Assembly: GCA_903772945.1 (NCBI GenBank)
Contig: CAICTM010000461.1
Span: forward strand, 1 to 64,000
Length of the DNA stretch: 64,000 bases
Source: Seminavis robusta
Lineage: Eukaryota; Bacillariophyta; Bacillariophyceae; Naviculales; Naviculaceae
Direction of reading: 5' to 3'
Shown here: positions 1 through 12,304 of the stretch, piece by piece
How positions within the stretch are numbered: the first letter of the stretch is position 1
Layout: each line of letters opens with the position of its first letter
Program-made: the position numbers and the translations under genes
Notes under the pieces: generated by a model
Databases searched by the model: none
What the model was told of the DNA's origin: nothing
What the model saw: only the letters and a program-made list of their open reading frames with translations

Positions 1-2133
1 CCAGCAACGGTTGTTTGTGAATGAAAAGGAAGTCTCGGATAAGAAAGGTATGTGTTTCTTTTACTAGCCCACCCATGAGTTCACCGCCAGTTTCTCATCA
101 CTGTTCCCGTCTTGATTTGTAGAGCAGTGGCCGAGCTCGAGTCAATGGTTAATGGACTCCAGCAACGGCTGTTTCTGACTGAAAAGGAAGCCTCGGCCAG
201 GCGGGAAGAGCTAGAAGAATCGGCCTCTCAAGTGGCGATGTTCGAATCGATGGTGAATGGACTTCAGCATCAACTGTTGACCAGCGAAAAGGACTCCACT
301 GCGAAACGGGATCAATTGCAGGAATCCATCACCAACTACAAGCGTCAGGCCGAAGATCTTGATCGAGAATTGCAAGAAGCCAGGGCCAAGATTGAACAGC
401 TCGAGGCTACGGACACAGCAAAGCCTAGCGAGGACAAAGTGGAGGCAAGACGAGCGAGGCTCTCGCAGATGAACTGGAAGACGTATCGTTGAGCCATGAC
501 GATGAACTGCCTTCGCCAACAGGACAAACCGAGGGAGGTGCAGACCCCAAGGATGATGGTAAGAATGAGTCTGATCGCAACATTTTGCACTGCTTTCATG
601 CAGCGCATTTTTAATTAACAGTTTCTTGCGAAAATCTCTTCTTCCCAGGTGAAGTTGCAGAGTTGAAGTCCCTAGTCCAGGAACTTGAGAAATTAAAGCC
701 AAAGACAGCGAGATGGCAGGCGAGGTCCGAGAGTGGCAGGGGCACTGTGTCGCCTTGGAGACACAGATCAACGATTTGTCCAAGGAGCTTGAAAAAGTCT
801 CAAAAGCTCTAGCAAGGGCCAGGGACAGAAGCAACGACCCCGACTATGAGGGTAGCGTCGAGCGTAAGAATATCTTGAGAAATTCATCAGCGTGTGCTGG
901 TCGCAGTTTGAAAATTAAGGCTGACATGATTGTGATCACCTTCTCCATACACCTCCATACACAGAACAAATTGCTGAATTGGAGTCAACCATTGAGTCTT
1001 TGGAGCAGGAGCTCGAAGACAAACACATTGAAGCAGAAAATGCCATTGCTGAGTGGCAAGATAGCTACGGAGTGTTGGGAGCAAAGAACGGAGAGCTCGA
1101 GGAACAGCTGGCAGCTCTGAATATCCAGGTTCAAGATTTGAGAGACACAAAGCAAGCAGTTGACGCTGAATTGGACCAGTACAAGTCACTTCAAACCCAA
1201 GCCAGTGAAGAAGCAGGAAAGCTGAAGGCTGAGTTAGAAGCTGCCAGCGATGCGGATGCAAGCGAGAAGCGTACGTATGGCTCACCTCCACCACACCCAC
1301 TCTTGTGTATACCCTTTTGCCAGCTGAACATTTGGCGCTTTCATTCTATTTGACTTGTCTGTTGTGTCTTGCAGCTGCAGCCGACGGGGAAGCAGCACTT
1401 GAGTTGAAGTCAAAGATTGCAAATCTGGAGGCAACTTTGGCGGAGCGCGAGCAAGAGCTTTCGGACCGACCAAAAGAGTCTGCCTTGCAAGAACTAGAAG
1501 CTCGCTGTGCCGCTCAGGGCGAAAAGATATCGTTGCTGAACACGCATCTCGAAGAGACCATCAAGGACCGTGATGAAGCTGTGGCCAAACTGAAGAGCGC
1601 TGAGAAGTTGTCCTCGGCAACCGCAGATTTCTCGCAGGAAAGCGAACGCCTAACCGAAAAGATCGCGGAACTTGAAACTCTCGTTGAAGATCTGAAGAAA
1701 GAGCGTGATACGTCAGTGGCTGCCATGGAGGAATCTTCCCGCAGTTGGTTCAGAAATCTGAGGAAGACGAAGCTGCCGTTGCGCAGTGGAATGGTGAGAA
1801 CATTTGTGTCTTTGTTTGTGAGATTGCTTTGTGCAACAATAGCTCATCTTCCAACGTGTTGCCATTGCGTTGTGTACAGAGAGAATCAAACAACTCGAGT
1901 CTGAACTCGAACGGCAAGAAACAGAAGCGAACGAAGCCATTGCTGGCTGGGAGTCAAGTTATTCGATGGTGCAAGAGAGTCTTACCGGAGCTCAAGCCGA
2001 GCTAGAGACCTGCAAGGCAGAGCTTGTTGACTTGTTGAAGGCGCAAGTGTCGTCGTTGGACGAGATTCTCGTGAAATACGATGATGAGTATGCGGCGGAT
2101 GAACTGAGTAATGACTTGAGCGAAGTCCATTAA
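1..2133 (+). pseudogene. Coiled-coil gene segment, inverted relative to the p115-like gene and frameshifted
   Basis: This plus-strand segment encodes the same kind of coiled-coil cassette as the minus-strand gene that follows. I place exons at about 1-47, 123-558, 649-863, 965-1270, 1375-1793 and 1880-2133, with phase-1 GT-AG introns. Exons open with motifs such as VAELESMVNGL, QIAELES and ERIKQLESELE. The reading frame is broken in several places: near 123-130 (one A missing compared with the copy at 2154-2160), near 445, near 690 and near 1740, each consistent with a single-base change. The last frame stops at 2131-2133, at or beside the junction with the inverted copy, so the C terminus may be artificial. 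The 5' part lies outside the window. The frameshifts could be real decay or uncorrected sequencing errors; the sequence alone cannot decide. Confidence 0.6.
69..157 (+). repeat. Left arm of an inverted repeat (intron plus exon start)
   Basis: These roughly 90 bases are closely similar, in inverted orientation, to 2124-2213. The match covers intron sequence (CACCCATGAGTTCACC onwards) and the exon start encoding VAELESMVNG. Because intron sequence is shared, this is a DNA duplication and not only exon homology. Confidence 0.75.
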
Positions 2134-2213
2134 CCATTGACTCGAGCTCAGCCACTTGCTCTACAAAATCAAGAAAAAAACAGCCATGAGAAACTGGAGG
2201 TGAACTCATGGGT
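2124..2213 (-). repeat. Right arm of the inverted repeat, at the strand-switch junction
   Basis: Reverse complement of 69-157 with scattered mismatches. Reading the minus-strand gene, the exon beginning at 2160 encodes EQVAELESMVNG. It then passes at about 2124 into antisense of the plus-strand exon. Flipping the segment between the two arms would restore a continuous coding frame into LQQRLFLTEKEAS. Confidence 0.75.
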
Positions 2214-5200
2214 GAGTCCAGTAACGAAACACGAACGTACCGTTCAGATCCTCTACCACTAGCTGCTTTTCTTCCAGTGCAGCCTTGGCATCTGCTAGTT
2301 GCGAAGCAGACGACGCACTGGACTTGTTTTCATCCGTGAGTTCCTTGCTGCGGTTCAGGGCGGCTGCTAATGACTGCGCAAGGTCGCCCTTCTCCTTCTC
2401 CAGCAGTTGCACGCGGTCTGACCAATCCGAAATTGCGTTTGTCGCCTCGTTTTCTTGTTCGGTCAACTGTTCTTCGAGCTCCTTAACGCTTGTTTCAAAT
2501 TCATTTGCACGTTCTAGGGAGCAAGAAACAGGTCAGCGGTGAGTTGGAGGAGCTTCTTCACGGCAACATTTGAGGCCAAGACTTGATCATAGCACGTACT
2601 TTCCCATTCCGGGACTGCCTTCTCGTTGTGAGCAAGATTCGCTTGGGCTTCTTTCAGAGATGCTTCTGTCTTGTCCAGCTCTAGCTGTAGAGTTGAAACT
2701 TGACCGCGGAGAGAATCCAGTTCCCTATCTTTCTCAGACGCGTCGAGATCCTGGGATTCTATCATTGCCTGTAGCCGCCCCTCGAGTGAAGCGACCATGG
2801 CTGAATTCGATTCATCAGGAAGGTATGAGTGAGTCACAGAATGATTGCAACTTCTTAGAGTGAGCAGTAGTGCCACACTACACTGACCTTCTTTCTCGCT
2901 TAGGCTTTCGCGAGCAACAGTCAATTCCCCTTCAGTCTCTTTCATCTGGCTCTGGAGTGACGCCAGCTCTTGTTCCATTGACTGTTGATTGTCTTTTGCA
3001 GTCGTAAGGGCAACCGTGACCTCGTCCTTGGCAGCCTGCAAAGATGCAACCTTCTCTTGCCAATCAGCAATCAACGATTTTGCCTTCTCGTCTTCGTCAC
3101 TAAGTTTGGCTTCGAGACCTCTAGATGCAGTTTCCAACTCATTCACTCGTTCTAAAAGAGACGTTCAAGTTAGAAAGTGTCCAGCTCGCTTCGTTTTCCA
3201 TGCAAACTTCCTCGAACGTACCCTGTAACTCCTTTTTGTCAACCTCTGTTGTCTTGAGTAGCTCCGCAGCGCTGCTGGCGGCAGCTTTGCTCGATTCGAG
3301 TTGCTCTTCCAGTTTCTCACTTGACTGGGCCAGCTCTTGGTTGGTTGCTTCCAAGGTGTTGCAGCTCTCTTGCCACATTGCAATCACATTGTTCGCTTCT
3401 TCCTCTTGTTCATTCAGCTGAGTCTCCAAGTCTTTCACCACGGCTTCCAGCTCGGTTGCTCGTTCTTCGTTTTTGATCAAACGTTAGAATCAGATATTAT
3501 TTCTTCACACCACGATCAATGAAATCCCCAAGGTGTTACTTACCCTGCCATTGCAGCACAACATCCTCATCTTCTTTCAGCTTTTCTTCCTTAAGATCTT
3601 CTAACGACGAAATGCTCTCTTGCCACTTTTCAATTTCAGCCTTTGCTTGCTCTTGTTGTTGGGCCAGCTTCGACCTCATCTCCTCCAGGTTTGACTCGAG
3701 CTCGGCAACGCGACCTTGAGACGATAAGCATGCAATATTGCAAACTTAGACTTGGGATCGAATCAACAACGCAAAGTTTTTGATAAACGTGGACGTGGAC
3801 ATACCTTGTTGCGTTCGGATCTCTTCTTCCTTGTCTTGGAGTTTATTGTTGGCCTCATCAAGCAACTGTTTGGTTGCTTGTAGCTCACCACTTACGGATG
3901 CCACGGAGGCTTCTGATGATTCCAGCCTTTGCTCCAGTTCCGACTTCTCATCTCCGATCTTAGTGCAGCTTTCTTGCCACATGGCAATGACATTTTGGGC
4001 TTCCTCTTCCTGCTCTGCTAGTTGATCTTCCAGCTCTTTCACCACAGCCTCCAGCTCAGTTGCTCGTACTTTATTTGGCAAAATGAACATTGTGGTTGGA
4101 ATTTAGAGACCGGCATTTCGATATCATCCCAGTCTCTCTCAGCCACCAACTTACCTTGCCACTGCGACACGGCAGTTTCGTCGTCCTTGAGACTTTCTTG
4201 CTGCTGTTGCAGTTGAGCTTGGAGTTTTGCAATGTTGTCTTTGGTGGTTTCCACTTGCTGGACAACCTCTGACTTTTCCGCCTCCAAACTTGTGCATTTC
4301 TCCTGCAACGTTTCGATTGCGGCCTTGGACTCTTCCTCGCTCTCTTGCTGCTGTTGCAGTTGAGCTTGGAGTTTTTCAATGTTGTCTTTGGTGGTTTCCA
4401 ATTGCTGGAAAACCTCCGACTTTCCCCCCTCCAAACTTGTGCATTTCTCCTGCAACGTTTCGATTGCGGCCTTGGACTCTTCCTCGCTCTCGGTCAGCCG
4501 CTTTTCCAGATCGCTGGCTTTGTACGCAAGCTTGCCGCATTCAGCCCTTGAATCAGAAAGTGCCGCCTCTGCAAGACTAGCCTGCTCGCTGCTTTCTTCG
4601 AATGCTTGCTTTATTTCTTCCAAATCTGCTCGAAGGCTCTTTTCTGTTTCCAGGGAAGCTTCCATGTGCTTCGCCAGGTCTTCCTCTCCCTTCAGTACCT
4701 TTTCCTTGTTTTCCTCCAGTGCCTGCTGCGTTTCTTCAAATTGTGCTTTGAGGTTCTTTTCAGCTTCAACACTCTGTGCCAGAGCTTCCTCTCCCTTGGT
4801 AACGTTCTGCTGACTTTCCTCCAGTGCTTGTTGACTTTCCTGTAGCTGAGCTCGAATATTCGTTTCAGCTTCATTTGATGTTTCAAGGTTTTGGGCAAGT
4901 TCAGCCTTTTGCTCCTCCAGGGTGCTGCAACTCTGCTGCCACATCGAGATAACATTGTTCGCATCTTCCTCTTGTTCGTTCAGCTGGGCTTCCAAGTCCT
5001 TAATGGCCTCCTCCAACGCAGATGTACGATCTTCAAAAAGAGAGATTAAACATAAGAAACAAGAGCGACAGATCATGCCATCCTCAGTTGCTGGGATGGA
5101 CCTACCTTGCCATTTGGCAACAACGTCCTCATCTTCTAAAATCCTCGCCTTGGCTTCATTCAGCTCTTGCTGCATTTGTTCATGTTTGCTCAGAAGCTCC

Positions 5201-8200
5201 GTGTTTTGTTCTTGCAATGAAGTACAGCTTTCTTGCCACTGGGCAATGGCAGTCTTCGCTTCCAACTCCTGCTGACTCAGTTGTGAATCAAACTCTTTTC
5301 CTGCCGCTTCTAACTCCGCGACACGCTCTAAGGGAGTTGGAAGGGGTTAGAGAGTGCGCCGAATCATGGCAGCGTGTCAAGCGAGGATAGACATACCTTG
5401 CCATCTCAGCACCACATCATCGTCATCTTTCATGTGCGCACGAGCACTAGCTAGACTCGCCTCGGTTTCTCTTAGGCGCTCGTGCAAAAGCGCCAAAGCT
5501 TCTCGACTAATCACACCTTCTTCCCCAACGCCGCAGGACTCCAATGCACTGAGTAACTCAGCATTTTTCTCTTCCAATGCATTGCAACTCTCTTGCCACT
5601 TAGCAATAACAGTTGTGGCATTTTCCTCTTGTTCGGTCAGTTGGATTTCCATGTCTTTAATGGCAGATTCCAGCCCAGCAACTCGCTCTTTTACAGGGAC
5701 CAGATAACGAGAACACACACGTAAGAACAAATGCCATCAAACAGCGGAGCGGGACAGGCGAGTAGACTCACCTTCCCACTCAACAACAACGTCGTTGTCC
5801 TCCTCGAGCTTGGCCAACGCTTGAGCCAACTTGCCTGTGGTTTCCTCGAGCTCTTTCTGGACGTTGCCTTGGGCACCCGATGATTCGACCAAGAGAGAAA
5901 GTTCGCTGCTCTTCTTCTCTAATGATTCGACCATCAAGACTTGTTGAGTCTTCGCATCCTCGGACTCCTTGAGCTGCTGTTGCAGTTGGTTCACAGCGAG
6001 CTCAAGCTCTGAAATGCGTTCTGCCAAGTAAACCACACAAGCAAACAAGAAAGGAGCGCAGTCAGTTGGGCAATTTCGCAAGAGACAATGGCCTTCTTCA
6101 AATAGAAACATACCTGGACCACCCGTACCTTTTTCTGCAACTTGCGTCTTCGTCTGCTCCAACTCAGCGCGCGCTTCCCTCAATTGTTGCTCAAGCTGAC
6201 GGACTTGTTCCGAACTTTGTTGCAGCTGTCGTTCGAGATCAGCTGTTCGTTGCAGTCCCTCAGCGTTAGTGCTGGCCGCGGTGTCTGAAACACGCGGACC
6301 TCCGGAGAAGAAGTCACCGGCACTCTGTTCACTAGGAGCAGAACCAAAGACATCTCGGGCACTGACTCCCTCGGATGCTGGAGGACCTGATGCAAACAGC
6401 TGAAGCGCACCACTAGGGTTACCGGGCTGAGGTGGCGCGAGAGACTCGCTTGCCGCTGCGGCCGATCCGCCGGCGGAGAAGACATCATGGGCAGCAACTG
6501 GCTGAGACTGGGGGGCAACAGAGAAGAAGGCCTCAGCAGCAGGGGTTTCTGTGGCTGCAGCCGGAGGTGTTTGTTGCACTGTCAAGGTTTCCTTGGCAGA
6601 CCGCATAGAAGCAATCTCGTCGCTTAGTCTGGAAATTGTCATTTTATCATCTTCTTGCGACCGAAGGAGAGATTCGTTTGTCCCCTTGGCAATCTCCAGC
6701 TCCTTCGTCAAATCTATCACCTTCTGGGTGTCCTCTTCGGCGGTTTCGCTCTTCGACCGCAGTAGTTCTAATTCCTCGCTCAGCTGCTCAGTTTCCATTC
6801 GCAGCGATTCGCGTTTGTCATTTGCGCTCTTGCTTGACTCTCGTTCTGCTGCAATTTGGGCGTTCAACTCATCAAAAGTTGCGGATTTATCTTTCAAAGC
6901 AGCATCCAGAGCTTCCATTCTCTCCTTCAATGTCCGAATCTCGTCCTCTGCGTTGACTCGCGAGTCGCTATGCTCTTTGTTGGCCGCTTCAAGCTTTGCC
7001 AATGCTTCCTCCTTAGACTCCTTTTCGAGAACGAGTTCCTGCCGTGCACTTTCGCATGCAGCAACCTGTTCATCATGAGAGGCCCTTAGATTATCAAGCT
7101 GATTTTGGAGCTGTTGAACTTCGGCAGCCGAGCTTGCGAGCTCTAGTTTCTGATTTTGGAGCAGGGTCACCTCGGCTTGTACACGTTGCAGCTCTAGTTT
7201 GCAAGCTTCCAAAGAGGCTTCGGAATCTCTGATACGATTTGCTTTGGCCAGCGACTCCTCCTCCAGTGCCTTGGCTTTCGAAATCGTTGCACTGTCTTGT
7301 GCAACCTTCTCTTTGAGCTCCTTGATTTGGGCCAACAAGGCAGCATTCTCTGTTCCTAGTTTGGCATGTTGTTGAGAGAGCATATTGTGGTGATCGACTG
7401 CTCTTGCCATCCACTCCTGAGCGGCATCATTCGCAGCGGTGAGCTCACTGATCTCGCCGTCTTTCTTCTTTAGAGCCTCATCGGAAGCTGCACTTTGAGC
7501 CCCTAGCCCAGTGGTTTGTTTTGCTTCGAGTTCGCGGATTCTAGATTCACATTTGTAAATCTCCTCTTGTCCGTTCGTGCGAATCCTCTCAACCTCAGTA
7601 TTGGAAGCCTCGATCTGCCCCTGAAGTTCTGCAATCGATTTTTGAAGCGCCTCTACTTCCTGTGCATGAGACTCCTTCTGGGCTTCCACACTAGAGGATT
7701 GTCCAGCCATGGCATTCTGCAGTTTCATAATCTCCTCGTCCTTGGACGTCAACGCCGCTTCATAGGTTGCGACGGCCTGAGCACTTGCCTGCGCCTGAAC
7801 TTCTCCCTCAGCGCTCTTCTTCTGGATTTCATCCAGTTGCTCCTGGAGTCGGGCTCTTTCTGAAGACAAGCTTTCCAACTCGCTTCTCAGTTCTGTCAAT
7901 TGATTGTCGAGGTCAGCCCGTTCGGCCGCCCCTTGCGACCTGGCTTCTTCCAAGGCTGTTACAGTAGATTGCAACTCTTCCCTCGCTCCTGTGAGTTGCC
8001 GTTCAAGTTCCATATACTGCGCTTGACCCTGATTTAGCGCCCCGCGGAGTCCCTGGTTCTCGTTTACCACGCCGTCAAGGTGAGCTTGCATCTGACTTTG
8101 CTGCCGTACGATGGCTTCCTTCTCAGCAAAAAGCGTCTGGTTGTGCTGCTGGAGCTCCAAATGCTGTTGATTCATAGCTTGGCCATCTTTCAGGGTAGAT

Positions 8201-11091
8201 AATTCAGCCTGAAGACCTGCATTTTGCTGCCCCATCGCTTGCATCTTTTCGACAGCCATAGACATCCATTTGTCGGCAGCTTGAGCATCATTACGGAGTC
8301 GCTCATTCTCAGCGCGAAGAGCCGATATCTCTGTCGATCCAGCGTGACCGCCCGCGGCGCCTTCCTGATCTGGTTCACCCGGCTGCTGCTCCGAGACTGT
8401 TGTCGTTGTTTCTGTAGACGATACACCACTTTCTTGCCTTCCTTGCTGTTGTTGCTGCTGATGCCTGTACTCCTGTTCCAGGTTGGTGTACGCCTGGCTA
8501 AGAGATTCCATGTCCTCCCGCACTGTGTCCGCTTCATCGCGTGATTCTTTCTCCCTCGCACGCGATTCCTCCAACTCTTTCTCAAGGAGGGCGATCCTAT
8601 CATCGCGAGCTTTCGATTCTGAGGTATGTTTCTCTTCATCCAAACGATTCTTTTCATGCAAACTTGAGACAGTGTTCTCAAGCTCGGCAATCTTTGCCAA
8701 GTATTCGTTTAGCATGGTATCCAATTGACTTGGTGCGCTCTCTACACGCCGCTTGTACTCAGACAGATCGTGATGCTGGGTTTTTATTGTCGCGTTCGCC
8801 GTGTCAAGTGATTGTTGCAGCTCGTCAATTTCTTTAGATTGCTGGAAAACGACCTTTTGTAGGGATCGAGCACTGCCGCTTCCGGCAGTATCCCGAGGGA
8901 TGCTTCCTTCGAGTCCCTCGTCCTCCTCATCTTCTTCTTCGCCGTCTCCGCTACCCGTGAGCTCCTGCACGACGCGCTTTCGTACCAACAGGACACAGTT
9001 TGCGAACCATTGTGACCACACCTTGAACTCCAGCTTGCAAACTGACCATGGCATAGTGTCACCAAAATCATTGACTGATTTGAACTGTTCCAAGGAGGAT
9101 GTGAATTTGCTGACGCCTCCACTTTTCTTGGCAATCAATTCCATGATGCTGGCGCGAGTCCACCCCCCGCACTTGCCTTCGTCTTCGCCCATGTACTCCA
9201 TCGAAAGCCCAAGCAATAGCTTCCCCAACACTGCCACCCCTTTCTTGTGACTTTGTGTTTTGGTTTTGATACCCAGCAGGGCACTCAAGACAATGCTGCT
9301 TTGATTCGACGATAAGATAGTCTGAACAACCGCAGGCGTCTCCACGGTCCAATGACACAAGAAGCGAAGCAGCGTCGTGGAGAGAAAGGGATTTTCAGGA
9401 TTCTCCGTTTCCGCCATTGTACCGACTGCATGCAGTATCGATTCCACTAGGCTAGTTGTTGTCGTAGTTTCGGCAGGGTCATCAGGATCGTCACCCTCAT
9501 CGCTCTCAGCTGTTCCAGTGGTAATACGCAGCATGACTTCGCGACTAGTTTGATCCGTAAGAAAAACTGACAGTCCTCCCAAGGCTCCAGCCAAGAAAAC
9601 CTTGCGACGTTCTGGATCAATTCCTTCGGTGGCGGTAAGATTTTCTGCCACAGTGTTCAACAGCTTGTGGACTACGGTAGGAGGTGGCGGTGTGTTGCCA
9701 CCATCTTCGTCGCCCATTGTCATGGGTGGTGCCAAGGTGTACATGAGCATTTGATTGGCCGACTCCACGCTGACGGTTTGTCGAATAACGTGCAGAGCAG
9801 CTTGTGAAATTCCCATTTTCTCCATTAACGAAGTTCCAAATCCACCAGTACAGACCAGATACAATAATCGGTCCAGTCCAGCATGGCGCTCCAACGTGGT
9901 TGTGTCATTGAAGTAGAGGGCAACAGTTTCCAGAGCTTTTTGTTGCAATGTTGGAGATGGCACGGAGCAGACGAATGGCACCTGCGGAGGGGGAGGTGCT
10001 ACCAATGCCAATTCCCAAGTAAACGAACACAACTGCAACTCTCGAATCCAAACAGATTGTTTGAGTCCATCCGATTCGAGCAAGAGCGACAAGATATCGA
10101 GTGTCTTTGAAATAACTTTTTCTTCTGCTCCAGTCAAGCGAGGGACCACAACTTCGTCCTCTTTTGACTCGGCAGCCTTGTCTTCGGCACTCTTTAAAAT
10201 GTCGTCCAAATCGTCGTCCTTTTTGGCAGTCTTTGTTTTACTGGGTGGATTGCGAAACTCGGTTCCTTGTCTTAGATCCAACAAAAGGGGCAGATTCTGG
10301 GTGATTGTCTGGGATTGAAATACCAGGTCTGCCAAGCTGGGATCATGTTTCCACAACCTGAATAGCAGGTCCAAACAATCCTGAACCAGTAGATTGCCAC
10401 CGGTCAACCCACCCTCTTCGATTGCCAACAAGATGACTTGATCCGCCACTTCCGCAAACATCCAAATTTTGGCACAAGAAGGCCACTCAGCAATAACCTG
10501 AGCCAGCAACAATGCTTCATTTCGGATGATTTCTTCCTGGTGCACCTGCAGGAGATCCCCGAGACGATTCAATCCATTGGGTGCCTGCAGCAATTGTGCT
10601 TGGGCTTTGGATGGCCGCTTGACACATAGTTTGGTCAAAAGCTGTAGTGCCAAGACACGAGTGTACATGGATACGACAGTAATAGCATCAGGATCATCAT
10701 TATTCGAAGGATCGCTGCTAATGACATCAATAAGACACTCCAGAAGAGCCTCGTCTTTGTCGAGTAGTGGACTCTTGTTGGCTTCTTGTTCGACCATTTC
10801 CATGTAGATTTTACACACTAGCGACGCTCCCTCGTCTACAGGGACTTCCATGTCGTTCTGCTTGTGATTCCCCGTGTGAAGGACTTGGCGAAGGGCGTTG
10901 AGCATATCTTGGTCGCTCCAGATCATTTCAGGAGCCAATCGGGGAGGTTCATCCTTCTCATCGTCCAGAGGGGGCTGCTTGTTGGCTTCCAATGCCTCCA
11001 AAATACGCTCCAAGGAGGAACGGGCATCATCAGCAGAACTGGCCGACACAAACCGGTCCATTAACAGAGAAGCAATAGCGTTGGCCGCCAT
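2134..11091 (-). CDS. Giant p115/Uso1-like vesicle-tethering golgin with a repeated-exon coiled-coil tail
   Basis: The N-terminal ~710 residues resemble the armadillo/HEAT-type head of p115/Uso1, the ER-Golgi vesicle tether (start MAANAIASLLMDRFV). An acidic patch at ~710-730 follows, then a long coiled coil to ~1500, a disordered linker at ~1510-1600 rich in DVF/DFF motifs, and more coiled coil. Exon 1 is 6114-11091. I place further exons at 5772-6020, 5397-5687, 5106-5327, 4155-5030, 3805-4068, 3544-3714, 3222-3464, 2888-3151, 2600-2800, 2241-2513 and 2134-2160 (partial). Every intron is phase 1, and every internal exon is a multiple of three long. Known p115 proteins are about 950 residues; this model exceeds 2670 and has no proper stop, because the sequence runs into an inverted segment. 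The head assignment is by overall resemblance and the head-acid-coil order, without a profile search. The tail could alternatively belong to a fused golgin. Confidence 0.75.
4198..4491 (-). repeat. Two tandem 147-bp units inside the largest tail exon
   Basis: Units 4198-4344 and 4345-4491 are nearly identical and encode a 49-residue coiled-coil repeat containing ESKAAIETLQEKCTSLE and LQAQLQQQQE. The frame is kept. High nucleotide identity indicates a recent in-frame duplication. Confidence 0.85.
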
Positions 11092-12304
11092 TGTGAGAGA
11101 CTTTTAGAGGACCGTGGAGAGGGTATCTCGAGCGTGGGAAAATGTAAAAGGCAGAGATTTTGGGTCGGTGGCGTCCTATAAAATTCTGAAGCACCAACAA
11201 CAGTTCCCTTCCTTATTGATGACCAGCTAGCTAGCTGCAAGTTGATTGTATCTCCTCTTAGGCTCCGGCAGACGAGCTCAAAGGGTCGAAGAGGGAAGAT
11301 ATGTCAAAAGTGCCAATACCGTGCTCAATCGAAATGGATTCTTATGGCGAGTGCACCGCACCGCACGCTGCCCGAAAAGCTTGCAATCGGCCATTTCGCA
11401 AGTCCCGTACGTCTGTCAGTCTGTCCTGTGACAAGGAAGTGCAATGACAGGGACGGACAGTGGAGAGATTGCTGATGAGAGTACCAGTACCGACCGGTGG
11501 CTGTCCAAAACCAGAATGCAAGCTAGCAGTTGGAGTGTACCGGTAGGGGTTGGTCCAGGAGAAGATCCCAGTGCGGTGCCCAAGTTCTGGTTTAGTTAGT
11601 ACCGTAAAGGTCCTGGTGTAGTTCCAGGACTTGACCTAACGAAGGTCCTGGCAAGGTTCCACAATTCCGCTTGGCTGGGTAAACTGAGGGAGAGGCGGAA
11701 GACGCAGACATTGGACCTGGTGGGTAGGTACCGGTAGGTCAGTGCTTCTTCAAGGGTTTTGAAATCCAACCACTCCCCACTTCATATAAACTCAATAGCC
11801 GTTGTAGCTAAGCTCGTATTTTGTGGCAGTGCAGAGGCCAAGCACATGAAATTGACAAAGCCGCGGCAGATCCCCAAGCTCAACCAGAGGCATTTGACGG
11901 CTAGACTGTTGCTGGGTGCCCCGGCCCCTCGTACTCCTGGGGGGCAGCATCGCAACATCGGGTCAGGCGTACGGTACGCTGTATGCATACCCCAGAAGAT
12001 ACACTTGTTGATGAATCAAAGACTACACAATGTTAAAAACATCCAATTCATAGGTATAGATGTATCTTAGTATAGGCTTATTCTTTTAAAAGTTGCTCTA
12101 CGCCATACACCCGAAATCGTAGTATTATGTACGAAAGTAAAACAAACTGGTCTACAACAACGACGAAATGAAATAACCGAGGCACCCCTCCCTTCATTGA
12201 GGACAGAATAGGGAATAACCAAGGCAGACTACCCGCCCCTTCTACCGCCAACGGTAAAAAAGCTTCTGGCTTATTAGTTGACATCCTCTCTCAAGAACTT
12301 TCTC
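11092..12304. other. Intergenic region, no supported gene
   Basis: Upstream of the p115-like gene and downstream of the SAP-like gene. I see no convincing coding region. It holds CTAGCTAGC runs near 11,226, a short hairpin near 11,610-11,632 (GTCCTGG/CCAGGAC) and several ACCGGTA-type motifs. The promoter of the minus-strand golgin should lie in its first part, but no defined element can be named. Confidence 0.5.

Noticed and set aside
211-834. 207-codon minus-strand frame over the coiled-coil segment
   Set aside because: It is antisense to recognisable coiled-coil exons and has no domain features of its own.
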